Shown here piece after piece: positions 22,063-29,446 of a stretch of 29,913 bases of DNA. Source of the DNA: Spirochaetales bacterium (GTDB lineage: Bacteria; Spirochaetota; Spirochaetia; JABEVK01); the NCBI GenBank assembly GCA_013043995.1, contig JABEVL010000029.1, positions 1-29,913 on the forward strand, read 5' to 3'. Made by a program: the position numbers and the translations under genes. The notes beneath the pieces were generated by a model. It was not told the origin of the DNA and ran no database searches. It saw only the letters and a program-made list of their open reading frames with translations. Position 1 is the stretch's first letter, and every line of letters begins with the position of its first letter.

Positions 22063-24728
22063 CTCTGCTTTTCTCAACCTTGGTTTTTACTGCCTTCGCT
22101 CTTGTTGCGTTCACGGGTCTTTTTCCCTGGATTGAAGCTCAATTTTATTTCCCGCGGGTGGTCACCCACCTTCAAAACCGCTTAGAATCACAAGAATCTG
22201 GTTTGCTTGAATGGGAAAAGTCGGTTGAAAAGAAAATTCAAGCTTTTGTAGACACAAAAGTCTTAAACGGGGTGTTTGACCCGACACAAAGTCGGTTAAA
22301 GATTAAGCAACGCTACCAGACAACAAAACTGTTTCTCCAGGGTTTTCAAAGTGGCGCTATTTTGCGCGTTTCAGACGCTTCCCTGTCAGAATTGCACTTT
22401 TCTTCTTCAGACGAAGACATCCTTAGGCAAGGGCAGTTGAGTCTTACCTATAAAAGAGTAACCGATTTAACCGATGCCGCTATCTTAATGACTTTGAAGA
22501 AAGATTCTCCATCAGCTCAAAAACAGCTCCTCTGGGACAACAAAAGTCATTCATTTGTTTTTGTCTGGCCTTGGCGAGATCCTGAATCTGATATTTCGGG
22601 GCTCCTTCTTTTGACTCTAAGTCTGGAAGACGCTCAGAATTATCTGTTTCAAAAAGATTTATTGGGATTTCACGAGACGTTTTTGATGGCGGGTTGGGGA
22701 TTGCCTCTTTTTTTTGATTCGGGTCCTCAGGATCCAAGCCTAGAAGCTCGGGTGCAAACTTTGAGCTCACGAGGGGTTTGGCCACCGGTTCAAAAGCTTG
22801 CTCAAAGTAGTGAGGGGGCAACCTGGATGCTCATCACAGCGCGGCAACATTCTGGTTCGATCTTTGGAAAACCGGCGGTGCTTGTTTTACAAAACCGGCT
22901 CGAACTGAGCTTGGGGTTGAAAGTTATCATCTTAGCCAGCTTTTACACCGTATGTTTTTTACTGATTTTTTTGATTCTGAACGGAAGGGCCGATCCTGTC
23001 TCAAACGTGAGTCAAAAAGTTAAAAGATTTCAGATCCAGGTTTTAAAACAGTACCTGGACCAAAAAGAAAAAGAAAAAACACTCGAACTCAGAAAAACGT
23101 TGCTGAGGCATTCGGATCAGATCAAGCTGGATATCCTTAAAAGTCTCGGCAAGGTACGTCCCAAGGATGAATCCTGGGTCAGGGATTACATCAGCCGCAG
23201 TTGGTCTGAAATTCTGACCCTTTTGGGCGGAAATGAAGGAACTACCCCCGACGACACACCGCAAAAAACTGCTGAGTTGGATTGGAACAAGCTCGAGGCT
23301 GTTCTTGAACGAGTGATTTCAAGGGTCGGGTTGAAATTGCAGCCTTCAAGCGCGGAATCGCAAAAACAAGGAAAACAAGACTCAATCCAACGTTTCAACC
23401 TTCAGACCAAGGAAAAGCTTGAGGAAGAGGTGGAAGAACTTGAAGAACTTGAAGAGCTCGAAGAGGAGGAAAAAAATCCTGGTTCTGCCGACCGATCAGA
23501 GCAAACTGAAGAATTTGAGGAGGCCGAGTCTTTAGAAGAACTCGATGAGGCCGAAGAGCTTGAAGAACTTGAAGAAGCCGAAAGTGTTGAGGACGTCGAA
23601 GAAGCCGAAGAAATAACAGAGGGAGAGGAGGGTGATCCGGGAGAGGAACGAGCGACGAGCGCTGCAGTGGAAGAGCTTGAGGAGCTTGAAGATGCCGATG
23701 AAGAGCCGCTCACCGACCCAGGATTTCAGCCTGTCTCCGCTTCGGGTTCGAGCGACGCTCAAAAGTACTCGCCGTCCGCTTCTTTTTTACCAGATAATGA
23801 TAGCTTGAGGTTGCACCAGAACGAAGAGCTCGAAGAACTTGAAGCAGATTCCTCGGGTTTAGCCGACCTTGAGGAGCTGCCCCAGCAAGATGGATCCCTT
23901 GAGCTTCTCGGAAAGGTCGATGGACACGACGGCTCTTCCTTTTCCATGAACTCAACCCTCACGGAAGTATTGGAACCAGATGAAGAGGCCGAAGACCTTG
24001 AAGAGCTGCTGTCGTTGGAAGAAGGAGAAAATCAGGAGGGGGACAGTCCAAAAAACGGACCCCCGGAAAGGATGTTCATTCCGCTTGAGGAACTGGACAG
24101 GGCCTGGGGAACTGGTGATGACCAGGTTTTTGAAGAATCGGGAGACCTTGTCCGGCTTTCAGACCAGGTGTTTCAATCGGTCCAAGAGCCCCAGGATGAG
24201 TTTGGTCGTCTTGTCGGAGGTGTCCTGCACAAGGATTCTCCTGTTCTTGTAGAGGAGTTTATTCCTCAGCGAGAATATTGGCCCTGGGTCTGGACGGGGG
24301 GCGGATTTGACCTGGAGAGGTTTTTTGGTCCACAAAAACAAGATGTCTCGCGTGTGTTCCGCGGCTTAAACGAGCTTACGAGTGATTTTGGTGCTTTCAG
24401 TTGTGCCCTTATAGAGTCGGAAGACGGGGTCTGGAAAGCCACAGCGAGCGTGGGATTCAGCGATCAGGGAAAGTTGCGGCTGAACTTTGTCCCCTCGAGT
24501 TCTTTAGCGAAAGACTGCCTGGAGAAGAGGGGAGTCCATGTTTTAGACGGTACGCCAGGGCACAATCGCCTGATATGGGAATCTTTTCACGCTAAGGATG
24601 TGCGCTACCTAGGCGCTGTCGTCTTGCTCCCTGGCTTAAGGAATTCTCAACTCGTTTGGTTGCTCCTGGGGTACAAAACCTACCCTCAAAACCTTTTGGA
24701 CCATTTGAAGCCCAGAATCCTTCAATAA
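22035..24728 (+). CDS. Unrecognised two-TM membrane protein with acidic EEL-repeat region
   Basis: I do not recognise this gene. From ATG 22035 it encodes 897 residues. A hydrophobic segment at residues 7-30 is followed by about 260 residues predicted to be extracytoplasmic, with a stretch (FVFVWPWRDPESDISGLLLL) faintly like Cache sensor domains. A second hydrophobic segment lies near residues 293-317. The cytoplasmic part has a lysine/glutamate-rich helix, then about 220 strongly acidic residues (458-680) built from EEL and EEAE units. The last 120 residues resemble a GAF-type fold (weak, by eye). No kinase, cyclase or methyl-accepting output was seen. The start is uncertain: TTG 21993 and ATG 21999/22002 are in frame upstream, and none has a clear ribosome binding site. 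It lies between the rplQ terminator and the rny promoter, so it may depend on read-through. Confidence 0.8.
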   Translation: MSSLARLSIALLFSTLVFTAFALVAFTGLFPWIEAQFYFPRVVTHLQNRLESQESGLLEWEKSVEKKIQAFVDTKVLNGVFDPTQSRLKIKQRYQTTKLFLQGFQSGAILRVSDASLSELHFSSSDEDILRQGQLSLTYKRVTDLTDAAILMTLKKDSPSAQKQLLWDNKSHSFVFVWPWRDPESDISGLLLLTLSLEDAQNYLFQKDLLGFHETFLMAGWGLPLFFDSGPQDPSLEARVQTLSSRGVWPPVQKLAQSSEGATWMLITARQHSGSIFGKPAVLVLQNRLELSLGLKVIILASFYTVCFLLIFLILNGRADPVSNVSQKVKRFQIQVLKQYLDQKEKEKTLELRKTLLRHSDQIKLDILKSLGKVRPKDESWVRDYISRSWSEILTLLGGNEGTTPDDTPQKTAELDWNKLEAVLERVISRVGLKLQPSSAESQKQGKQDSIQRFNLQTKEKLEEEVEELEELEELEEEEKNPGSADRSEQTEEFEEAESLEELDEAEELEELEEAESVEDVEEAEEITEGEEGDPGEERATSAAVEELEELEDADEEPLTDPGFQPVSASGSSDAQKYSPSASFLPDNDSLRLHQNEELEELEADSSGLADLEELPQQDGSLELLGKVDGHDGSSFSMNSTLTEVLEPDEEAEDLEELLSLEEGENQEGDSPKNGPPERMFIPLEELDRAWGTGDDQVFEESGDLVRLSDQVFQSVQEPQDEFGRLVGGVLHKDSPVLVEEFIPQREYWPWVWTGGGFDLERFFGPQKQDVSRVFRGLNELTSDFGAFSCALIESEDGVWKATASVGFSDQGKLRLNFVPSSSLAKDCLEKRGVHVLDGTPGHNRLIWESFHAKDVRYLGAVVLLPGLRNSQLVWLLLGYKTYPQNLLDHLKPRILQ
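23411..24075 (+). repeat. Acidic EEL-repeat coding region
   Basis: Within the membrane protein gene the DNA repeats nine-base units such as GAAGAACTT and GAGGAGCTT, which encode Glu-Glu-Leu. The cleanest run lies at 23432-23461; further blocks lie near 23535-23580, 23667-23695, 23822-23845 and 23990-24020. The three-residue step does not fit a heptad coiled coil, so an extended or disordered acidic tract is more likely. The opposite strand reads as long serine runs, which is a by-product. Confidence 0.75.
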
Positions 24729-24734
24729 AAACGG

Positions 24735-24763
24735 TTGCTTTGCTTACAATTTTGTTATATAAT
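24735..24763 (+). promoter_or_regulatory. Promoter for rny
   Basis: A perfect -10 box TATAAT (24758-24763) is separated by 17 bases from TTGCTT (24735-24740). It begins just 6 bases after the stop of the upstream gene. The predicted start site is near 24770, about 28 bases before the rny ATG, so the leader is very short. Confidence 0.75.
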
Positions 24764-24770
24764 CCGTTCA

Positions 24771-24784
24771 CGACAAAAGTGTCG
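24771..24784 (+). promoter_or_regulatory. 5'-terminal hairpin of rny mRNA
   Basis: CGACA-AAAG-TGTCG forms a perfect 5-bp stem with a four-base loop, beginning about where transcription should start. The rny ribosome binding site AGAGGAG follows within 2 bases. A hairpin at the extreme 5' end is known to protect mRNAs from 5'-end-dependent decay; its use here is an inference. Confidence 0.45.
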
Positions 24785-24797
24785 CAGAGGAGTGTTT

Positions 24798-26330
24798 ATG
24801 GAAGTCATCCTGACGGTGATCATAAGCCTCGCTGCCGGACTTTTCCTTGGTTGGATTGTACGATGGCTGTACGCCAAATATCAACTTTCTTCTGCGGAGC
24901 AAAAAGCCGAACGCATAAAGCAGGAAGCCTCTAAAGAGGCCGAGAACATCAAGAAGGAGATGTTGCTGGAGGCAAAAGACCAGCTCATCCGGGATCGAAA
25001 CGCCCAAGAACGTGATCTGCGTGAACGGCGAATAGAGGTTCAAAAGCTTGAGAAGCGATTGCTCCAAAAAGAAGACAACCTAGAAAAGAAACTGGCGGGA
25101 GTAGAACAACAAATTGCTCTGTTTGCTAAAACAGAAAAAGAATTGGCGGCGCGTGAGGCTGTTCTTTCTGAGCAAGATGAAACTCTCAAGCGAGAGATAG
25201 AACGTATTTCAGGCCTCACCGCGGACGAAGCGAAGCGCATCATTATCCAGAAGATGGAAAATGATGCCAAGCACGATGCCCAGGTGATCATCAACAAGAT
25301 TGAGCAAGAGGCTCTGCATACGGCGGACAAAAAAGCCAGTGACATTTTAGTCACGACCCTGCAGCGTCTGGCCACCGAGGTCACTTCGGAAGTGACGGTA
25401 ACTTCTGTCAGCTTGCCGAACGAAGAGATGAAAGGGCGGATCATCGGGCGGGAAGGCCGCAACATCCGTACCCTTGAAACTTTGACGGGTGTCGACGTGA
25501 TCATTGACGACACTCCCGAAGCCGTCGTGATTTCATGTTTTGATCCCATCCGTAAGGTCATTGCAAAAACGTCCTTAGAGCGCCTGATTCAGGACGGAAG
25601 GATTCATCCGGCGCGGATTGAAGAAGTCGTCAGCAAGGTGGCCAAAGAAATCACCCAGATGATTTTTGAGGAAGGTGAGCGGGTTTGTTTTGACCTGGGC
25701 ATCCATAACATGGTCCCTGACCTGGTCAAGGCTTTGGGCCGCCTCCACTTTAGAACCTCGTACGGGCAAAACGTCCTGGCTCATTCGAAAGAGGTCGCCG
25801 TTCTGGCTGGTATGCTGGCGGCGGAAATTGGGCTGGATCGAGATATTGCTCGCCGCTCGGCTCTTTTGCACGACATCGGGAAAGGCATGGAATCCGAGGG
25901 CGACGAGAACCACGCAGAGTTGGGCGCTGAGTTTGCTAAAAAGATGGGGGAAGATCCCAAGATCGTCAACGGAATCGCCGCGCACCATAACGACGTGGAA
26001 CCTATTTGCCCTGAATCTGTCCTGGTGCAGATTGCGGACTCCATTTCGGCCAGCAGGCCCGGAGCACGCCGAGAAACTCTGGACAATTACATCAAACGGC
26101 TAGAGGGTTTGGAAACAATCGCCAACAGTTTTGAGGGTGTAGAGAAGTGTTACGCGATCCAGGCTGGTCGAGAGGTGAGGATCATTGTGAACAATGAAAC
26201 GATCAACGACCAGGGAGCCCGAGAATTGGCCAAGGGAATTGCAAAGAAAATTGAGTCTGACCTGAACTACCCTGGACGAATCAAGGTGACGATCATTCGT
26301 GAAACCCGAGTGGTCGAGTACGCGCGTTGA
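24798..26330 (+). CDS. rny: Ribonuclease Y
   Basis: RNase Y is a membrane-anchored endoribonuclease that starts mRNA decay in Bacillus and many other bacteria. The 510 residues have the full domain order: an N-terminal membrane anchor (about 3-26), a long charged coiled coil (about 30-190), a KH domain with GRIIGREGRN near residue 213, and an HD domain with His358-Asp359 in LLHDIGKG, followed by AHHNDVEP and QIADSISASRPGARRE. TTG 24735 is in frame upstream, but it lies in the promoter; ATG 24798 with AGAGGAG before it gives the normal short N-terminus. The stop overlaps the possible TTG start of the YmdB-type gene, so the pair is probably one operon. Confidence 0.97.
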   Translation: MEVILTVIISLAAGLFLGWIVRWLYAKYQLSSAEQKAERIKQEASKEAENIKKEMLLEAKDQLIRDRNAQERDLRERRIEVQKLEKRLLQKEDNLEKKLAGVEQQIALFAKTEKELAAREAVLSEQDETLKREIERISGLTADEAKRIIIQKMENDAKHDAQVIINKIEQEALHTADKKASDILVTTLQRLATEVTSEVTVTSVSLPNEEMKGRIIGREGRNIRTLETLTGVDVIIDDTPEAVVISCFDPIRKVIAKTSLERLIQDGRIHPARIEEVVSKVAKEITQMIFEEGERVCFDLGIHNMVPDLVKALGRLHFRTSYGQNVLAHSKEVAVLAGMLAAEIGLDRDIARRSALLHDIGKGMESEGDENHAELGAEFAKKMGEDPKIVNGIAAHHNDVEPICPESVLVQIADSISASRPGARRETLDNYIKRLEGLETIANSFEGVEKCYAIQAGREVRIIVNNETINDQGARELAKGIAKKIESDLNYPGRIKVTIIRETRVVEYAR

Positions 26331-27151
26331 TTGAGTCCCAACCGAATTTGAAGGCCCTGTTTCTGGGAGACGTCGTTGGACGTCCCGGCCGCAGGGCCGT
26401 TCTTTTTTTTCTCCCCCAGCTCATTGCGCAACGACAACCGGATTTGGTCGTCGTGAACGCTGAAAACGCCGCAGACGACGGGTTGGGCCTGCTGCTCGAA
26501 CATTATTCCGAGCTCCGCGCCTTGGGTGTCGACGTTGTGACAACGGGAAACCATGTCTGGGAAAAAACTGAGCTGAATGAACTTTTAGAAAAGGAAGACC
26601 GACTTTTAAGGCCTGCGAACTACCCCTCGCGTCTGCCCGGAAGAGGACTCGTGATTTTTACCCTAGAGAGGGGACCCCACATCGGGACCGAGGTTGCCGT
26701 CTTGAATTTGCAAGGGCGCTACAGGATGTCCCCGATTGACGACCCCTTTCGTGCGGGCTTTCAGCTTGTTGAAGAAACCAGAAAAAAAACAAAGCTCATC
26801 TTCATCGACTTTCATGCAGAAGATTTTTCTGAAAAGGAAGCCTTCCCTTGGGCGATGGACGGGACGGTGACGGGAGTCGTGGGAACCCATACGCATGTTG
26901 CGACCCAGGATGCGCGAATTCTTCCCCGGGGCTGCGCGGCCCAAACCGACCTCGGGATGTGCGGTCCCCTCAACTCCGTCATTGGTAGCCGTCCTGACCT
27001 CAGCATCGAGAGAAGTTTGACCGCAGTTCCCTTGCGGAATGAGGTACTTGAGGGGCCGGCCGAAGTCCGTGGACTTTGGATCGCGGCGGATACGGAAACC
27101 GGGTGCGCTGTTTTAGTAGAAAGCTTGTGTCTGGGACCGTACGGGGTCTGA
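26327..27151 (+). CDS. ymdB: YmdB-family metallophosphoesterase (TIGR00282 type)
   Basis: This belongs to the YmdB family of binuclear metallophosphoesterases. B. subtilis YmdB has cyclic nucleotide phosphodiesterase activity and influences biofilm and motility decisions together with RNase Y. Metal ligands can be seen at Asp15 (LGDVVGRPG), Glu46-Asn47 (VNAENAADDG), Asn75-His76 (TTGNHVWEK), the His of DFHAE and the two His in GTHTHV. The family ending TDLGMCGP is also present. Counting from TTG 26327, which overlaps the rny stop, gives 274 residues. TTG 26348 would give the more usual N-terminus (MKALFLGD), so the start is uncertain. Position directly behind rny supports a functional link. 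Confidence 0.93.
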   Translation: MIESQPNLKALFLGDVVGRPGRRAVLFFLPQLIAQRQPDLVVVNAENAADDGLGLLLEHYSELRALGVDVVTTGNHVWEKTELNELLEKEDRLLRPANYPSRLPGRGLVIFTLERGPHIGTEVAVLNLQGRYRMSPIDDPFRAGFQLVEETRKKTKLIFIDFHAEDFSEKEAFPWAMDGTVTGVVGTHTHVATQDARILPRGCAAQTDLGMCGPLNSVIGSRPDLSIERSLTAVPLRNEVLEGPAEVRGLWIAADTETGCAVLVESLCLGPYGV

Positions 27152-27158
27152 CTCGATC

Positions 27159-27890
27159 GTGGCTAGCCTGGGTCCCCGTCTTTTAGACTACCTCGTTGAA
27201 CTTTTTCCCGACCAAACCCGCGAGTCCTTGTTCGCTCGGATCCTTTGCGGTGACGTGGACGTGGACGGGGAGCGCATAAAAGACCCGAAGACCCGCGTTA
27301 ATCCGGGAGCCGGAGTGGCTCTCAGCAGCAAGAAGTTTGTCAGCCGCGGCGGATTAAAACTGGAAGCTGCACTGGAACTCTGGAAGCCTGCAGTTGAAGG
27401 TCGGGTTTGGTTGGACGCGGGGGCCTCGACAGGCGGCTTTACGGATTGCCTGTTGCAAAGAGGTGCCAAGCTTGTCCACGCCATCGACGTGGGGAACAAT
27501 CAGCTCGCCTGGAAATTGCGCTCAGATCCCCGCGTGAAAGTTCAGGAAAAAATGAACATCATGGACGTGAAGGAGCTTGATCCCCAGCCATTTGGGGCAA
27601 CGGCTGACCTTTCTTTTCGCTCATTAAGAGGTGCCGCCCGGAAAATCCTTTCCTTAACAACGGGCAACCTTCTTGTGGCTCTTGTCAAACCTCAGTTTGA
27701 GTGGCTCGATCCCGATCCTAAATTTTCGGGTATCGTTCCTGACCAACGAAGTTCCAAGATCCTTGAAATTCTTTTTGCCGATTTGGCGTCAGAAGGGGTT
27801 CGTGTTCGCGATTGTATCTTGAGTCCTATTCGCGGACACAAGGGGAACCAAGAATCACTTGTCTGGTTGGAGCGAATTTCAGGGGGTTAG
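27159..27890 (+). CDS. tlyA: TlyA-type rRNA 2'-O-methyltransferase (S4 + FtsJ domains)
   Basis: TlyA proteins methylate ribose 2'-OH groups on rRNA: 16S C1409 and 23S C1920 in mycobacteria, only the 23S site in the short type. They are also annotated as haemolysins in Brachyspira. The 243 residues start at GTG. They comprise an N-terminal S4 RNA-binding domain (about 7-56) and a Rossmann methyltransferase with the SAM motif DAGASTGGFTDCLL (86-99). The catalytic tetrad can be traced as Lys67 (SRGGLKLE), Asp150 (ATADLSF), Lys177 (LVKPQFE) and a Glu near residue 237. It lies 7 bases after ymdB and is probably in the rny operon. The ribosome binding site is weak. Confidence 0.93.
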   Translation: MASLGPRLLDYLVELFPDQTRESLFARILCGDVDVDGERIKDPKTRVNPGAGVALSSKKFVSRGGLKLEAALELWKPAVEGRVWLDAGASTGGFTDCLLQRGAKLVHAIDVGNNQLAWKLRSDPRVKVQEKMNIMDVKELDPQPFGATADLSFRSLRGAARKILSLTTGNLLVALVKPQFEWLDPDPKFSGIVPDQRSSKILEILFADLASEGVRVRDCILSPIRGHKGNQESLVWLERISGG

Positions 27891-27916
27891 AGGTCCTCCC
27901 TTACAAATGGATTAGC

Positions 27917-27960
27917 TGTCAGCACCGGTGATTTTCGGAACTTTATCAGCGGTGCTGACA
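27917..27960. repeat. 16-bp inverted repeat between convergent genes
   Basis: TGTCAGCACCG (27917-27927) and CGGTGCTGACA (27950-27960) are perfect reverse complements; after one G-G mismatch, TGAT pairs with ATCA. The loop is 12 bases. It sits between tlyA (+) and the PIN toxin gene (-), whose ends face each other 94 bases apart. Neither strand has a T-run, so a standard terminator is not shown, but a two-way transcription stop or a protein site is possible. Confidence 0.6.
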
Positions 27961-27984
27961 AGCCAAACCCGGTCGAAATCGATG

Positions 27985-28407
27985 TTAGATGTCTTCCTTC
28001 ATGAATGGATTCACCAGCAAGACTCCCCGGTAAGTTTGGCCTGGATTCATGTCTTCGGAAAAGACAAATTCACAATTTGCCTTTTCGGCAGCTGCGATGA
28101 TCAGAGAATCCCAAAACGGTAGCCTCGAGATCGTACCAATGTCGATGGCTTCCTCAATCAACTCAAGATCATTATTCACCACCTCGAGGTTTCGAAAATT
28201 ATGGACGATGTTCTTGATGATGAAGGTATCGGCTTTCAACTTGGTTGAGGCTACGACATAAAACTCTTTGATGACCTGAGTTGAGATTACGGGCTGGTGA
28301 ACTTCTACCAATCTTTTGAGAATGTTTCTTGCTCGGTCTCGTTTCCCCAAGTCACGCTGGTCGATTGAGTAAACAAACAGGTTTGTGTCGACGAAAATTT
28401 TAGACAC
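27985..28407 (-). CDS. PIN-domain toxin, VapC-like (pair 1)
   Basis: This is a PIN-domain RNase of the VapC toxin class, which blocks growth by cutting RNA when its antitoxin is lost. From GTG 28407 it has 140 residues, with the PIN acidic residues Asp7 (IFVDTNLFVYSID), Glu48 (QVIKEFY), Asp100 (PFWDSLIIAAA) and Asp119 (FSEDMN). The GTG lies inside the end of the antitoxin gene (8-base overlap), the usual coupling in such pairs. An upstream ATG at 28437 would add ten residues overlapping the antitoxin gene and was not chosen. The RNA target cannot be told from sequence. Confidence 0.9.
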   Translation of the reverse strand: MSKIFVDTNLFVYSIDQRDLGKRDRARNILKRLVEVHQPVISTQVIKEFYVVASTKLKADTFIIKNIVHNFRNLEVVNNDLELIEEAIDIGTISRLPFWDSLIIAAAEKANCEFVFSEDMNPGQTYRGVLLVNPFMKEDI

Positions 28408-28624
28408 GGTAAAGATCTTCTCTGTTCCAGCGTTCACCAGAAGACGACACGTTTGCCTTATCCATCAAAGAAAACATGTCATCAAGCCACCTATTTTGTT
28501 TCCTTACAACGGTTTGTTCAATCAGCCGTCGGACCAAAACATTGAAAGAGACATTGTGTTGGCGAGCGTACTCTCGACCCGCTTGGAGCACATCCTCTTC
28601 AATGGAAAGCGTGATGTTTTTCAT
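28400..28624 (-). CDS. Ribbon-helix-helix-like antitoxin (pair 1)
   Basis: This is a 74-residue antitoxin placed just before the PIN toxin gene. The N-terminus MKNITLSIEEDVLQAGREYA and VSFNVLVRRLIEQTV fit a ribbon-helix-helix DNA-binding fold (strand, helix, turn, helix), and the C-terminal part (MFSLMDKANVSSSGERWNRE) should wrap the toxin. The ATG at 28624 is preferred to the one at 28639 because GAGGTG sits between them at the right distance. As in other type II systems it should repress its own promoter; a palindrome covers the -10 box. It resembles antitoxins called DUF6364-like, by recall only. Confidence 0.85.
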   Translation of the reverse strand: MKNITLSIEEDVLQAGREYARQHNVSFNVLVRRLIEQTVVRKQNRWLDDMFSLMDKANVSSSGERWNREDLYRV

Positions 28625-28634
28625 ATTCACCTCA

Positions 28635-28668
28635 CACATAGTATGTGCGCACTCGTAAAGACCGTCAA
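28635..28668 (-). promoter_or_regulatory. Promoter and operator of toxin-antitoxin pair 1
   Basis: On the - strand TTGACG (28668-28663) lies 17 bases from CATACT (28645-28640). The palindrome CACATA-G-TATGTG (28635-28647) covers the -10 box and is a good candidate binding site for the antitoxin. Transcription would begin at about 28633, at the ribosome binding site, so the mRNA leader would be almost absent. Confidence 0.6.
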
Positions 28669-28798
28669 GCTTTTCGCTCTTGGCGCCCGCAGGGTCCGCC
28701 TAGAGCTGAACCTGCGTTTTGGGTGGCACGAGCCTTGTTATGCAAGGGGCGTGACGGCCAAATAAGTCAGGTTGAAAAATATGTTAAGTGCAAAAGAA

Positions 28799-29200
28799 CT
28801 AGTTGTTCCACCAGGTCTCGATTTTCAAGCCCTCTATCCGACCGAATTCTTTGGTATTGCGAGTTACGAGAGTTCCGTCGTGGAACCTGGTAATAGCGGC
28901 AATCAGAAGGTCATTTGGTCCCACAATTTTGCCTTCCTCCTCGGTTTGCTTTCGAATTGCAGCATATTCGTAGCAGACCGGCTCATCGAAAGGCGTGACT
29001 TCAAATGGCTCCAGAAATTGCTCGAGCTGATCTTGCGTCTTCTGAGGATTCTTGCTCTTGTATGCGCCCAGAAGAAGCTCGGCCTTCACCAGCGATGGAA
29101 TCTTGATTTCGTTGGGCGGTGTAGAGAGTATTTTGCGTCGGATTGATTCGGAGGATCCGTTCAAGAAGTAAATGCACGTATTGGAGTCGAGAAAATACAT
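28799..29200 (-). CDS. vapC: VapC-type PIN-domain toxin (pair 2)
   Basis: A second PIN-domain RNase, 133 residues, of the classical VapC type and clearly different from the first one. The acidic residues are Asp5 (YFLDSNTCIYFLNG), Glu41 (LVKAELLLGAYKS) and Asp96 (GPNDLLIAA), followed by LVTRNTKEFGRIEGL, which is typical of VapC ribonucleases. Some VapC enzymes of this type cut initiator tRNA; the target here is unknown. The ATG overlaps the antitoxin stop (TGATG). The upstream neighbour is the antitoxin; downstream, 150 bases without a gene separate it from the promoter of pair 1. Confidence 0.93.
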   Translation of the reverse strand: MYFLDSNTCIYFLNGSSESIRRKILSTPPNEIKIPSLVKAELLLGAYKSKNPQKTQDQLEQFLEPFEVTPFDEPVCYEYAAIRKQTEEEGKIVGPNDLLIAAITRFHDGTLVTRNTKEFGRIEGLKIETWWNN

Positions 29201-29430
29201 CAGAAGGACTCTCGCGGACTATCACCGGTGAATTGTGGCTGAGCAGGTCTTTCAAATGTCTCATCGGAGATCACACCGTAAAGGTCTTCGTATCCCTTTG
29301 GATATACAGGCTCGACCTTCGATCGTATTTGGTCGGCTACCCATTTTGATATCGAGACATGCTGACGTGACGCAGCGCCCTCGACCTTTCTCAAGGTTGC
29401 TTCATCGATGTAGAGAGAGATTTGCGGCAT
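29200..29430 (-). CDS. vapB: Antitoxin of VapBC pair 2
   Basis: A 76-residue protein directly before vapC. MPQISLYIDEATLRKVEGAA and VSISKWVADQIRS fit a ribbon-helix-helix DNA-binding domain, and the C-terminal half (YPKGYEDLYGVISDETFERP) is likely to neutralise the toxin. The ATG has a strong ribosome binding site (AGGGGGAT). Its stop codon shares a base with the vapC start. The sequence is only distantly similar to the antitoxin of pair 1, so the two pairs are not a recent duplication. Confidence 0.87.
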   Translation of the reverse strand: MPQISLYIDEATLRKVEGAASRQHVSISKWVADQIRSKVEPVYPKGYEDLYGVISDETFERPAQPQFTGDSPRESF

Positions 29431-29446
29431 GAGATCCCCCTAAGCA

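Noticed and set aside
23402..23713. A 103-codon serine-rich frame on the - strand
   Set aside because: It is the mirror of the Glu/Leu repeat codons of the + strand gene (CTC/TTC/AGC runs). It has no ribosome binding site and no independent support.
28385..28765. A 126-codon + strand frame across the antitoxin gene of pair 1
   Set aside because: It is antisense to the antitoxin and its promoter, and has no recognisable domain or convincing start.
28700..28795. Possible integron attC site (GTTATGC-like and AAC-ending boxes near the toxin-antitoxin genes)
   Set aside because: GCATAAC and ACTTAAC look like attC core boxes, but no matching partner with complementary inner boxes was found, and no integrase is in the window. 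Only a small CCTTG/CAAGG hairpin (28733-28747) is certain.
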